Part shown: piece after piece, positions 32,840-45,315 of the stretch
How the letters are laid out: every line of letters begins with the position of its first letter
Numbering within the stretch: position 1 is the first letter of the stretch
Assembly (NCBI GenBank): GCA_029204225.1
Contig: CM055096.1
Coordinates: 47,999,079-48,056,578, forward strand
Source: Diphasiastrum complanatum
Lineage: Eukaryota > Streptophyta > Lycopodiopsida > Lycopodiales > Lycopodiaceae
DNA: 57,500 nucleotides
Reading direction: 5' to 3'
Translations under genes and position numbers: made by a program
The notes under the pieces: model-generated
What the model saw: the letters and a program-made list of their open reading frames with translations, nothing else
What the model was told of the DNA's origin: nothing
The model's database searches: none

Positions 32840-33601
32840 CTTCTTGGTGAGAAATTCTAATAATGATAAAAAAATAGAGTTGAAAGGATGTTGCTTGCTA
32901 TCTCAATCTAGGATCTAACACAGATGTTGATCCACCCTATGAAATTTAGCAACAGATGTGAGAACGAATTATCAATACAAAAAATCAATCTATCTTGAAT
33001 TTGGATCTTGCTTCAGTCACAAAAGAAGAAGCACATGCAAGCAAGAAGTCTATCTCTCCCATGAGTTTCAATGTACTGAAAAACTCTCTAGGAACTTAAT
33101 TTCAACTCAAACACAGTAATATGTGTGAAATGAAAAGTCTAAGACCTCAGAACACTCACTTCTATCCAATCCTACTTGATTGACAATGAAAATTGATGAA
33201 ATTGGTGAAAAAGACAGATGTGTGCTCACTTTGGCATATCCCGCGAGTTGAGTACCCTCTCAAACTCTCTGATTGCCTAAAACTCTTCTAAAACCAAATC
33301 ATATTGATTTAGAAACAAGAGCAACACATTCTACTCTTCAATACCTATCCAACAAGCTATAGAACATCAAATTTGGATCATTCCTTGAGAAGTAGCACTC
33401 ATTATTAAGGGCTGATTTCACACTGTGAGCTCTCTATCCGTACAGAGCTCCGCTAGATCAGATCAGCCTTGATTTGATCCACTTATGGTCCACAGAGTGC
33501 TTGTTTCTCAGCGAGTTTGAATCCTTCTCCAAAATCCAAGTTTCTGCAAGCAAAAACATTGATGATCTGATGTATATACCCTCACCTCTTCAAAGCATGA
33601 A
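32840..33601 (-). other. Untranslated leader of the copia element
   Basis: About 760 bp lie between primer site and gag start on the - strand. It has no conserved coding content and is the expected place for packaging signals. Confidence 0.6.
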
Positions 33602-33613
33602 GCTCTGATACCA
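33602..33613 (-). promoter_or_regulatory. Primer-binding site for initiator tRNA-Met
   Basis: On the - strand the site reads TGGTATCAGAGC, the perfect complement of the plant initiator-Met tRNA 3' end. It lies immediately after the LTR end. Confidence 0.95.
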
Positions 33614-34343
33614 TGTGAAGTTTTTAGCACGTGTAAACTTCACCACACACCCTACAGGATCTTACTGAGGTGTTGTGATTGCACAAGATTGATCAAAGAA
33701 CAGTATGCTTGAAAAATCTAAGGCAAGAGCACAATGGCATACATCTGATGAAAAAATCTAGCTCTTCACTATGAGAAATGAATGTCAGAAATAATTCTAA
33801 GTGTTCAGTATGGGAAAAAGAGGCTGCTCTTTGGTAGATAGAGAAAATCATACATAGAAAACTCGAGTAGAGAGAGAATGAGTCCAAAACACCAAAATCT
33901 CAATATTCACAATATGGCAAAACATGCCCAGCTTTCCCTACATGAGAGAGACTCGAATTCCTACAGTGGAGTTGCATGGAAAGTCCACTTAACTGAACTA
34001 ATTCACCTACTAGAGATTTACATGTGTAACTGCATGCATGTATGGTGCATATACTTCATGTCAACTCATAAAATTGCCTAGACATGTGTAGATCACAAAA
34101 ACTACTTTGCATGTTGCATGCACTGATTGCATGTGGCTTGCATGCATACAGTAAGACTTTGCATGCTATCAAAACCTCTGCATGTCATTACAATTGAACC
34201 TATCTAGCTCGAATCTGAGCTACACTAGAAGGATATGTGCTCAATTCACACTCCTTATATGTACAACATGAAATCTAGTGAAAATTATCATGGACATGAT
34301 GCCAAACTTGAGATATGAAGATAATATTTTAATAATCTTCACA
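33614..34343 (-). mobile_element. 5' LTR of the copia element (730 bp)
   Basis: On the - strand it begins TGTGAAGATT and ends AAACTTCACA, so both ends carry TGTGAAG/CTTCACA short inverted repeats, and the primer site follows directly. Its partner 3' LTR is not in the window. Confidence 0.85.
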
Positions 34344-34464
34344 GATCATAAAAATAGTGGCTTAGTGGATAAACATGATTAGAAGCAATTAAGGTTTCTT
34401 AGAGTGACAACTTCCGTGTTCTGTCTGCTTTTGGTTTATGTTCAATAGACGCTTGCAGATCACA

Positions 34465-34644
34465 TCATTTGTCTAAGTTGTATCCGGGAACATCCATAAT
34501 CTCTATCATGACCTCATGTGCCATTAGTTCTAGCTTCGGTCTTTTGAAATATTTCATTCTATACCCAAATATCTTGAATCTGTGCGGGTCAAGGAAGGCT
34601 CTCATATCAAGAGGAAGCTCAGGATCTTCTCCATGATCTTCTAC
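34465..34644 (-). pseudogene. Exon-like open segment encoding 59 residues, unrecognised
   Basis: The - strand frame runs from 34644 to a TGA at 34465-34467 without interruption. It contains LDMRAFLDPHRFKIFGYRM and ends VMIEIMDVPGYNLDK. It looks like a conserved protein C-terminus rather than chance. Just upstream is an AT-rich tract ending TTTACAG, a possible splice acceptor, with other AGs a few bases on that would fit the frame. No further exon was found in the next kilobase. It could be a last exon of a lost host gene or a captured fragment. Confidence 0.4.
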
Positions 34645-35912
<1,268 letters not shown>

Positions 35913-36059
35913 CATGCTAGTTTAAATAGACTAAAGTAAATATGAACTATTTACTTTTGCTTAGGATCATGCAAACCGTAATAGCTTAGGGTTGCATAAT
36001 AGCTTATGCTTTTGCTTTTTTCTCATGCAATCGAAATTGCATGGCTTCATAATAATTGA

Positions 36060-36935
36060 AATGGAGCTTGTTGGGACTTAGTATATTTCATGAAGTCTTC
36101 CACATGTATGAAATACCTTTTGGTAATGAATGAATGCATGTAGAATGGTCTTTTTGCCTTAGATCTTGTCATTGATCCTGGATTTCAATTAATAGGTGAT
36201 ATATAGTGCATGAGCCAAGCTTAGGAGATCAATTTCGACATTCCCACATGTGTGAATTTTCACATGGTACCAGAGCCTACCTAAGCTTTGGATGCATCTA
36301 TTATCCATGGTTTCAAAATTTTCATGAAAATCAAGGTCTAGAGAGTGTTGATTGCATCTCCCATGCTAACTCAAGGAAATTTGGATCAAGAGGGTTCATT
36401 ATCATAATGATTGAATCATTTCAGGTACTGTACAGAATGCAGTGCTCAGGCACGTGTAAAGTACAACCAAGTTCATTTGGAAAGTTCTCTTCCAAGTTAG
36501 ATCCAAATTTGGTGCTAGATAGCTTGTTTGAAAGCTAGTTTTGGTAGTTTTTGTGGCAATTTGTTTCAATCCATTTGGTAGAGCCAATCAAAAGTTATAA
36601 GCTTGTGAAGAGGATTAGGTAGGGCAGCTAGACCCGTTTGGACACATTTGGTTTGACCACATCTTGCTAGTTTGACCAAAAAATTCAAGAAGAGGCTTGC
36701 CAATGTCATCTATTTGAGATCTAGTCATCATTTTGAGGTCACAGCCACTTTCTTTCATACAATTGGCTTGTATTTGAGTGATTTGTGGATTATTGGAGTG
36801 TTTCACATGTGCCAAACATAGTTTGACCCAAAATTGATGAGAGGTTGATCTAGTTTGAGGGAGATCGGTAGAGCTAGTGAGATCTATCTCCCATTTTGTT
36901 GCCAGATCTTGCATAGGAGTTGGTAGTACACTTTT
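36060..36935 (+). mobile_element. Inverted partial copia copy: LTR end, primer site, leader
   Basis: This + strand block is the reverse complement of the 5' LTR end and leader at about 53808-54700. The LTR part ends TTCACA at 36264, the primer site TGGTACCAGAGC is at 36265-36276 (one base off the canonical site), and the leader runs to about 36935. No gag follows. The rest of this LTR is missing to the left, where the sequence changes toward the GA tract. Confidence 0.85.
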
Positions 36936-37875
36936 TCATAATAAAAAAACACAAGGCCCATTTTGAAATAGCAAAGGTCATGCTAAAAAAAATGACTATT
37001 TCACATTTGTCTAATTTTAATCTTCTATGTGATTTTGGAGCTTTTCTTTGAGAGCTTTCACGATGTACTTGATCCCTGTGACTTACAATCGCATGAGAGC
37101 TTGATCATGCTCTAGATTAAGGCCTTACGTAATGAATGATCATTAATAATGGAGATTCTTACCATCCTTTGTCTAATTTGTTTGGTTCTTTTGATTTTTG
37201 CCTATTCATTTTATCTCTTGTTTTGCCATGTAATGAATGGATTAAATCTTAGAATGCTATAATTGGCAAAAGTTAAGAGACATGTTCCAATAGGCTAGAC
37301 CAACAAAATTTGTGTACACTTTTGTATAAGATTGCAATTCATGTTTGTACATAATGTTGAGCATGCTAAGCAACTGATTTCTCACGACCACTACCAATAC
37401 CTTTACAATTTTGGTCAACCATTAGCATGCATTTCCTAGAATTGTTATCAAAATGAGAATCTATGATGACATAGATATGGCTTTGAACCTACTTAGCCAA
37501 TTTGTACATTTATGCCTTACATAACCACCAATTTAGCAACTCAAACATCTTAGATATTCATGACCGATGTCTTAGAGCTATGTAGTTATAAAGTGAGAGC
37601 ATTTGTTAGAGGGATAGTAAATATACTCACATATATGAATAAATTAATGTATGAACTAGGCATGAAGTTGTGATTGAGCACATATTTCTACCTACAGACA
37701 AGGACACAAAGAACAAGTCAATCAATGATTGGAGCATCATGTGAAGTGGTGGGTTTGCAACAACCACTATCAATACCTTCACAAAGTTGGCTAACCATTA
37801 GCATGCATTTTCTGACATTGTTAGCAAAATCAAAGACTTAACCAAATGTAGCCCTTACATAACCATTGATATCAT
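36936..37875. other. Unassigned stretch with an imperfect direct repeat
   Basis: A segment of about 75 bp at 37385-37458 (containing CAACCATTAGCATGCATTT) recurs imperfectly at about 37757-37830 (CTAACCATTAGCATGCATTT). No coding region was recognised. Confidence 0.45.
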
Positions 37876-38624
37876 TGTGAAAATTCACACATGTGGGAAT
37901 GTCCTAATGTGTGAAATTGATCTCCTAAGCTTGGCTCATGCACTATAGATCACCTATTGATTGAAATCCAAGATCAATGACAAGATCTAAGGCAAAAAGA
38001 ACATTCCTCTCCTCGGGTAGAGAGAGAAAATACCACTTTTGGGCTCATCTAGAGAGAGGAGACAATACAAGCAAAATTGGCAAATCTCCAAACTGACTCA
38101 AAAACTCAATGATCTCTCATACATTAATGAAGGGAATGAAAGTACATATAGAAACTCATGGAGATCCAAGCTTAATTCCTATTGGACCCCTTAAACATAG
38201 CCTCTCTAATCCTATTGGATGTGTGATGCAACATCCCTCACTTTTGATTGGACTTTTCCAACACATCTCTCTCTTACGATTGGACCCTTTGACTTTGGCC
38301 ACCACATAGGGTGCATCACTCTTCAAACCTAAACTTGACATGTGTAAGAAACCTAACTATCTCAAGTTACATCACAATTGAATTTTGGCCTAATCATGAC
38401 AAAACATGTGTACTTGACCATTTGACCTCTAAAGCCAAAATTGGCCCTATCACCCAGTGACACCAAGATGCTTGACTAGCAATCTTTATGATACCCCTAA
38501 ATTCAGCATTATAAACTAATTCTAACTATTTTACACATGTGGTAACATGATCCACACATGTGAAATGTACTCACAAACATAAAATCGTGAACTAATCAAG
38601 ATAAATTTTTGACAATTTTTCACA
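37876..38624 (-). mobile_element. 3' LTR of a gag-only copia element (749 bp)
   Basis: This segment is a direct repeat of the LTR at 54502-55330, with matching ends (TGTGA... and ...TTTTTCACA) and an internal deletion of roughly 90 bp near 38007. On the - strand it is preceded by a purine-rich TTTGAGGAG (plus 38625-38633), fitting a polypurine tract, and no primer site lies on its other side. That identifies it as the 3' LTR of the gag-only element to its right. Confidence 0.85.
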
Positions 38625-39779
38625 CTCCTCAAAAACTAGCTTGGTAAGATCAAGGAGTTTATGAAACTTTTTTTTGAGTGGATCCTATGGTATGCATATG
38701 AAGTAAAAACCAGCAAAAAGGTCCATCATAGCAGCACCTCACCAAATCCATGATAAGATTTCTTTGGTAGAAATCATTTGCCAACACCTTTGAAGAGCAT
38801 TCCACCAATTTGCCACTATATCAATGTGCTTCCTCCATGCTTGATGATGAACTTTGATTTTAAAGTACTATTTGCATGAAGATGGCTGCACCATGATGAA
38901 AATCAGAGGCTTCCATTCCTGATAAAGATCACAAAGATGATAGCGATCAAGATCATAATATGAGCAAAAGTGTTGATTATCAAGATTAAGCAAACTAGCT
39001 TGACTAGTCAACATACTATGAACTTTATCCATGATGGATCTAATCTTGAAATCAAATGTAATCTTGATCTTCTTGAGGCTAAATACTTTCTCAAGGATGT
39101 AAGTGTCCTCTTTGGATGCTTCACTTCATCTCAAGAGAAGTTTACAAAATGCCTCAAACCATGTAAAAACATGATTTTTCAAACCATGAGCAACAAGCTC
39201 ATTCTTGCTCTTACTAGATCCAAGAGCATACACTTGATGACTCAAACGACTGCTTTCTAAGTGGTTTGGAAACATATTCAAGCCATGAGTGACAAGTAAT
39301 ATGTCCATACTAGAGGCATGATACAAGACAATCATTACCTCACTCCAACTATGAGATGTAGAAACCTCATAAAAGCAAGATGGTAAATCAAGTAATTAAA
39401 GAGAAGCATGAGAGAATATGTTGGAGTGAATACCACCTGAAATTTGCCTCTCTTTACCATGAACTTTGAGCCACAAAGACTCGACCTTGCCCCTTGAAGA
39501 TCCCCTTGAAACCATGTGTTGAGAAGACTCCTCCTCAAGCCTTGGAATTTTGGTAGATTTGAGAATCCTGCCATCATCCTCTTGATTGAAATTAGATCCT
39601 CCTTACTCCTTATATGCGTACCTCCAATTGAAGTCTTCAAGCAAGAAGTCACATGACATAACACTATCTTTGCTTCTACATGATGAAATGAAATCATCCA
39701 AATGAACAAGATAAGAGAATTGATGAGAAGTAGACCTCCTTGGCAATAACTCTCCATGTGCTTTTGCCAAAGCACTATC
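38625..39779 (-). mobile_element. Non-copia internal segment of the gag-only element
   Basis: This lies between the gag-like frame and the 3' LTR, where protease, integrase and reverse transcriptase should be; none is detectable. Broken - strand frames at 39335-39796 and 39126-39335 have no recognised motif. The portion nearest the gag (about 39690-39850) recurs beside the LTR at 55331, so it belongs to the element family rather than being a private insertion. Confidence 0.55.
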
Positions 39780-40495
39780 TTAATGAGCTTCACCATCTTG
39801 GATCATATATTGAGGTAGATCACTTGCCTCCTCCTTGAGATGATCCAAGCTCCTCTTGGCCACACTTCCACAAGGATTAGCATCAATTTTGAAAAGCTTA
39901 TCACAACTACCCCCTCTTGCTATCTTCTCATCATTTCTCTTCTTGAAACAATTAGAAGCAAAATGCCCCTTCTTACCACAAAGGAAGCACTTCTTGTTGG
40001 ATTTGCAACTTGTTGATGTTTCTAATGACTCTTCATCACTCTCCTCCTTTGACTTGTCCTTCATAAAATGTTGATGTTGCTCTTTGTCCCTTCCTCTCGG
40101 CTTGTCCTTTGTGAAGTACGCTTTCACCTTTCCACCATAGATGGAATATTCCAATGTGTCCCAAGTCTCCTTGGATGTGGTACATGAGCCAATATCGCAC
40201 AACAATTCATTTGAAACATTTATCTTTATGATATGTAGAGCCATCCTAGCTCTCTTTTTGTACTTTTGGACCTCTTGGAGCTCTTGAGGCTCCTCCTCAA
40301 ATCCTAGTACAATCTTCCTCACATCTTGGAGCACCAAAATGGACTCCATTCTAGCCTTACAAATAGAATAGTTGGAGGTAGATAGTCACTCACTAGGTTC
40401 CAATAGAAAGGAACCCATAGATGTCATTTAATAATGAAGACTCTTTTTGATTTAGAAAATACAATGTTGCTTCTCTCTCACTATAGGATCCTTGG
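39780..40495 (-). mobile_element. Gag-like frame of the gag-only copia element
   Basis: The - strand frame (40349-39780, with leader to about 40495) opens with a copia gag start (MESILVLQDV, then MALHIIKINVSNELL). It lacks most of the central UBN2 domain and jumps to a lysine-rich tail with an intact zinc knuckle (CFLCGKKGHFASNC). After that the frame continues into NPCGSVAKRSLDHLKEE instead of a protease. The stop is at 39780-39782. The leader matches the relative at 53750-53810 up to TATAGGATCCTTG, then diverges, so the 5' LTR and primer site are lost. Confidence 0.75.
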
Positions 40496-41419
40496 GACCT
40501 TATGGGCCTAAGCTGGGCCTTTTTAATACTGTCACAAAGCTCACCATTAACGATGACATAAGCCCTTTCATTAAATATCTTATTGACTAGTCCTATTCTA
40601 ATTTAGCTCCATGGCAATAGTTATCATTACTTATTAGTGAGCACATGGGCTAATTACATGCGGGACATAACGCTCTCCCTACTTAAGCATTTTTGTTCTA
40701 AAATATGAAGATCATGTGATTCGTCGTCAAATGTCATGCTCCACAAATCCTTTGGTAGTAGTAAAGAGTTTCTAGCCAACCTAAGAGTAGGAGTAATCTT
40801 CAAATAATGTTCTCATTGATAGTTATGTTTCATGATTAGGTATTGCTACGTTAGTATTTCTGTTTGTATTTCTATATTGCAATTATCAAAATACAATCTC
40901 AAATTTTGTTTCTAGCTTATTATTGTAGAGCAAGGTTGCGGCAAATTCTATGTAAAAGAACGTTTGATTTACAAATTTGTCCTATAGATTCTATAAGTTC
41001 ACTAAAGAAGAGGTTTATCAAATGCAAGATTGCCTTGAGTAGCACTCAAATTTGTGTTGGTTGACAAGATACATACAACAAGATGCTCGATAATATACTC
41101 CCTCAATATCTTTATTTCTTGATTAGATTATCCAATTATACAAACACTCGTTTACATAGAAAAGGCATATATGACGTGGATTTTGACAATCATAAAGTCC
41201 TTAACAAATATCCATTTCTAAGTTCTCATTCGGAGGATTTCTCACTCAAGATACGAGTTGATTTTTTTTTTTTTTTTGTGTGTGTGTGTGTAGAGGTAAG
41301 AGATAAATCCAATAGGTTAATGAGAAGAAAATTAGCAAATTTAATTTTTTATAACACACAAATGTTCCAGGTTAATTAAAAAAATAGTAACATAAAGTGT
41401 TCACCTTTTTTGTCACACA
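40496..41419. other. Unassigned sequence
   Basis: AT-rich. A 98-codon + frame at 41083-41379 crosses a T-run and a short TG repeat and has no recognised motif. Nothing else is supported. Confidence 0.3.
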
Positions 41420-42918
41420 TGTTGCACACATGCATGGAGTCTCTACACATTTGGTCATGTGAGATATTAGACATATAGTTCATGCAATGTGGTAAGTTGC
41501 ATAGTTTGTGAGAGGCCTACAGTAACATGAGGTAGTTGAAAGGTAGACAACTTGTTGATTTAGTAGAGGTTGATTCAGTTAGAATTAAAGTTAGAATCAC
41601 TGTGTTATTGTACTGTGGGTCCTATCAGTGGATAAGGATCAGTTGGCCTCGCCACGAGGCAAGTCGATAGGACACGCGTCCCGCCAACGGCAACCTGGGT
41701 CATGCATGGGTTGCCTGAGTGAACAACTATATGTACAGTGTAATTTCATTTTGAGAAATACAGTTGCTATGTGAGCTTGTTGAGGAGAGTGATTTTCTGT
41801 CTGTGTTAATGTGTAGCATGATCTGTGTTCCTGTGCAAAGCAAATTCTAAGTTGGTATCAGAGCCGTACAGGGAGTGTATACTGTACAGTGTCGCCGTTG
41901 AAGACAACTTCGGAAAAATTGTCTTTTGAGAGTTCGGGGTTTACGGTGGGTTGAAGACGGAAAAAGAAGCACTGGTGCATGGTTTTTAATTTATAGAGGC
42001 TTGCTAAGCTCAGCAGAGGGATTATTAGCCTGTGCATAACATCCAGTAGGAAAAATGGCATAGTGAGGATACCACCTGATGATGATCCATTCATTGACCT
42101 TCCGAGTGATGAACATGAGGATACATCTCAAGATACTACTACTCAACCTCAAGAAACAGGTTGGAGACGTAGGGACAAAACTTTTGGTGCAAGAAGGATT
42201 GAAATTGCAGGTGACAAACGCAAGGAGAAGGATGTACCATGGGATACATTTTCACCAGGAAGCCGATCACCTGGCAGAAAGCTCCCTAACTGGTTTGAGA
42301 GATTGATGGAGAGCCGCGATATAGATGACTTTCCAGGATCATCTAACCAGGGAGAGATACGAAGGTCAACAAGAGAGAAGATACTACCTGAAAGGTATGA
42401 AGCAAATTATGCTGAGTCAATTGCTAAGCATAACACATGGGACTTAGTAGAACCACCAGTTGGCAAGAAACCCATTGGTTGCAAATGGGTATATAGAACT
42501 AAGTACCATGCAGATGGAAGCATAGCAAAGCACAAAGCAAGATTGGTAATCAAAGGGTACGCACAAAACAAAGGCATTGACTATGAGGAGACCTTTGCGC
42601 CGGTGTGTAAGTGGAATATTCTACGTCTACTTATTGCTTTAGCTTCACATTTTGGTTGGCCTTTGCATCAGATGGATGTGAAATCTGCTTTTCTAAATGG
42701 TGAGTTAGAAGAAGAAGTGTTCATGGATCAACCCGAAGGCTTTGTAATGAAAGGACAGGAAAATAAAGTATGTCGCTTGAAGCGCGCTTTATGGTCTTAA
42801 ACAAGCACCACATGCGTGGTATAGCAGGATTGATGCCTACTTTCGTTCAAAGGGGATGGTGAGAACACATTCTGATCCAAATCTATATGTCTTATGCTTT
42901 GATGGTATGGTTGCTTTG
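41420..42918 (+). mobile_element. Copia remnant: 5' LTR end, primer site, first half of reverse transcriptase
   Basis: A primer site TGGTATCAGAGC lies at 41853-41864. LTR sequence precedes it; its start was not fixed and 41420 is a guess. After a short leader the + frame (42063-42800) skips gag, protease and integrase. It enters the linker before reverse transcriptase (RRSTREKILPERY) and the enzyme itself (NTWDLVEPPVGKKPIGCKW, ARLVIKGYAQ, MDVKSAFLNGELEEEVFM). A frameshift near 42795 is followed by LKQAPHAWYSRI and the frame ends at about 42918, before the YxDD motif, where the - strand gag-like gene begins. The element is therefore doubly truncated. Confidence 0.85.
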
Positions 42919-44160
42919 AGATAAGACGTGCTCGCTTGGCTACTTTGTCTATCCATATATTTGTGGTATGCCTGAACTTGGAGACTTTCCTCAACAGTCA
43001 ATCTTACAAATTGAGGACAAGGTGTTGTCATTGTAGGCATTGGTTCTTGTTGTATAATTGGCCTTTTTGGGCTTAGATTCCCTGGATTTGGCCTATGAAG
43101 TATTGTTACACCCAGATTTAGCGCTGGTTTGGGGTTCTGTTGTAGTGTGGAACAATCAGACCTTGGTTGAAACCTGCTCGTTGAGGGACAATCATCAACC
43201 CTAGTCTTTTTCTTGTCAGTGCACTTCCCATTTGAAGGCTGTGTGATTGTGTTTTCCCTTGGATCTTGTGTTGAACTACCTTCAAGTCTCTCCATTGACA
43301 CAGGTTCCATTTGTAATTCATCACTAAGAAATCTGTGCATTGATTGCACCAAGAGTCCTGATAGAACCTGCCGGACTTCCTCGGTTGCCAATTTCTTGAC
43401 TTCCTCAGCTATGAATGGCTTGATAGATTGTATCAGCTCTGTCTTCTGTGATGGTGTTACTTGTTTGCTCGAGGGTATCTCTGTGCACTTTGGGACATTT
43501 GTCAGATTTTCTTCTTTCTCACTCGTTTCATAACCTGGTGGCACTAGGATTTTTCATTTATAGTGCATTTTATCGACAACTGGAATGGTCACACAAGTGC
43601 ATGTTGGTCTACATAAGCGAAATGCCTCCTAGCTAATTGTGGATTGCACATCGGACAATCTCGGCATGGATGGTTAACTCCGCATTGTGAACATCCGGGA
43701 TCAAATGTTGATGGATCCCCTCGATGTGGACATTCGGCTCGATGATGTTTTCCTCCACATCCACAGCACCTTACTGAGTGCAGTATGCCATCACCTCAAA
43801 GTTGATAGGCATACACCGGTAACAGATGCCCCTTAGGATCTCCCACAAAATAGACTGGTAGGCTATTATGGTCATCCATTGAGTTCGGTGACATGCAAGA
43901 TGATATGACCAATACTTCCACCTTGCCACTAGTTGTTGAAGAAACTCGTGATTTAGATGGATCAATCTGACATCCATCCCTTTGGTGAGCTCCATGTCGG
44001 CTTGATTCTGCTTGTGACCTTTGAACTTCTGGATCTTGCCATTGAACTTGTTGCTCTGCATTTTTTCTTTGTAAGAAGTGCGGATTCTTGATTGGACATC
44101 TTGTACTTGGATGACCGCTGAAGCAATATGTACATTCATTCATCTCAAGAAACTGAATTG
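42919..44160 (-). mobile_element. Downstream part of a gag-like zinc-knuckle gene
   Basis: On the - strand, from 44143, one frame begins with a knuckle-like CTYCFSGHPSTRC. A cysteine-rich cluster follows (CCGCGGKHHRAEC, CSQCGVNHPCRDCPMC; about 43773-43650), then a lysine/glutamate-rich region and a glutamine-rich tail ending near 42919. Breaks occur near 43796 and 43557. Repeated CCHC-like knuckles suggest a retroelement gag. The class is not clear, and no protease or reverse transcriptase of its own was seen. Its upstream part is at 49553-50050; the copia element at 44161-49552 interrupts it. Confidence 0.6.
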
Positions 44161-44746
44161 TGTGAAAGATTCAACTAGTTTCATCACATTTTGAATTTCA
44201 TTAGTCTAAATTTCATTTGAATAAACAGTTTTTGAAAGTGTGGGAAAGATAGAATGCGAGTTTGAGTAGATTCAATTTGAATAAGTTGGGTACATTGAAT
44301 CTAGACCCAAAATTGGTAGGGTTAGCATTTTGGTGGGAAAGCCAAGTGGCCAAATAGGGTTTGGACCTGTTATAAAAGGATGTAACTCGTGGAGAGAGCA
44401 ATCTTCTCTCTTCTCTATCTCATTTCAAGCTTATACATGGTTCTCTTGGGTTCTACTATCCATTGGTGCACTATCTTGGTGATTGCTTGCAATTCTATGT
44501 GTAGAATGATCTATACTTGTTATTTTTGGATCCACATGTGTGAAATAAAGTAGCTTGCTGGTTTTGTAGAGACAACAATAGTACATAATCATTTCATTCA
44601 AGTTTGATCAAGTTCTATTGGTGTTTGCATCGCAATTTGTGTGTAGATGCTGATTTTTCTACATTGGTGAGATTAGTAGTGTATTTCTCTTTCTAACCAA
44701 AGATCATTCAAGTAGATTGGATCTTAAGGATCTGAAGTCTTTCACA
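44161..44746 (+). mobile_element. 5' LTR of the complete copia element (586 bp)
   Basis: It starts TGTGAAAGATTC and ends TCTTTCACA. It is the partner of the LTR at 48905-49552, from which it differs by about two dozen substitutions and small gaps plus a ~60-bp gap near its start. The preceding 5 bp, AATTG (44156-44160), recur after the 3' LTR. A TATA box TATAAAAG is at 44371-44378. Confidence 0.97.
44371..44378 (+). promoter_or_regulatory. LTR TATA box
   Basis: TATAAAAG sits about 210 bp into the LTR in a context conserved in the 3' LTR (49178-49185). It probably drives element transcription. Confidence 0.65.
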
Positions 44747-44758
44747 TGGTATCAGAGC
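44747..44758 (+). promoter_or_regulatory. Primer-binding site for initiator tRNA-Met
   Basis: TGGTATCAGAGC directly follows the 5' LTR and is a perfect match to the canonical copia primer site. Confidence 0.97.
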
Positions 44759-45315
44759 TTGTGTTTCAGGTTATGAAGGAAGAAATCAGATCTATCAATG
44801 ATTTGGTGAAGATATCAAATCTAGAGCATGCTAGAGAGGATTCTACATCAAAATCGAGTTTTTTGCTTTTGTAGATTGGATCTTTTGTAGATCAAAACAC
44901 TAAATAGGTCAATATACTTGTTCAATTACAATTTTTGAATTCACATACTGGATTTGGCCAATTTTTGGATCATTGATTCAGCCTAAGTGGTGGATAGATT
45001 GCATATCAAATTTTCAGCATTTGCATGTAGATTTGGAATAGTCAATTTTTTTGTAATTTTGTCAAAACCCTAATTTTGATTAGATCTCTAGATAGTGAGG
45101 TTGCTGGATTTCATTTGAGTGTGTTTCAATCTTAGGAAGTGGTAAAAGTCATTAGATTGAGGATAGATCATAGGTTGATCAAGATTCCATGATTCTATGT
45201 GTTGATTTGCTTGATAAGTGCTAGAAGAGAATTTGTGAGATAGTTTCAAATCTTGGTGATTTCTTTTGAAAGCATTTGTTGTTGTTTAAAGGAGTGCTTT
45301 GTGCATTGAAGCAGG
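44759..45315 (+). other. Leader of the complete copia element
   Basis: Untranslated leader between primer site and gag. AT-rich, with no coding content seen. Confidence 0.7.

Noticed and set aside
41083-41379. 98-codon + strand frame
   Set aside because: It crosses a T-run and a TG repeat, has no recognisable motif and no splice context.
42837-42918. C-terminal extension of the - strand gag-like frame
   Set aside because: These residues are the antisense of the + strand copia reverse transcriptase; the true gag-like sequence ends near 42919.
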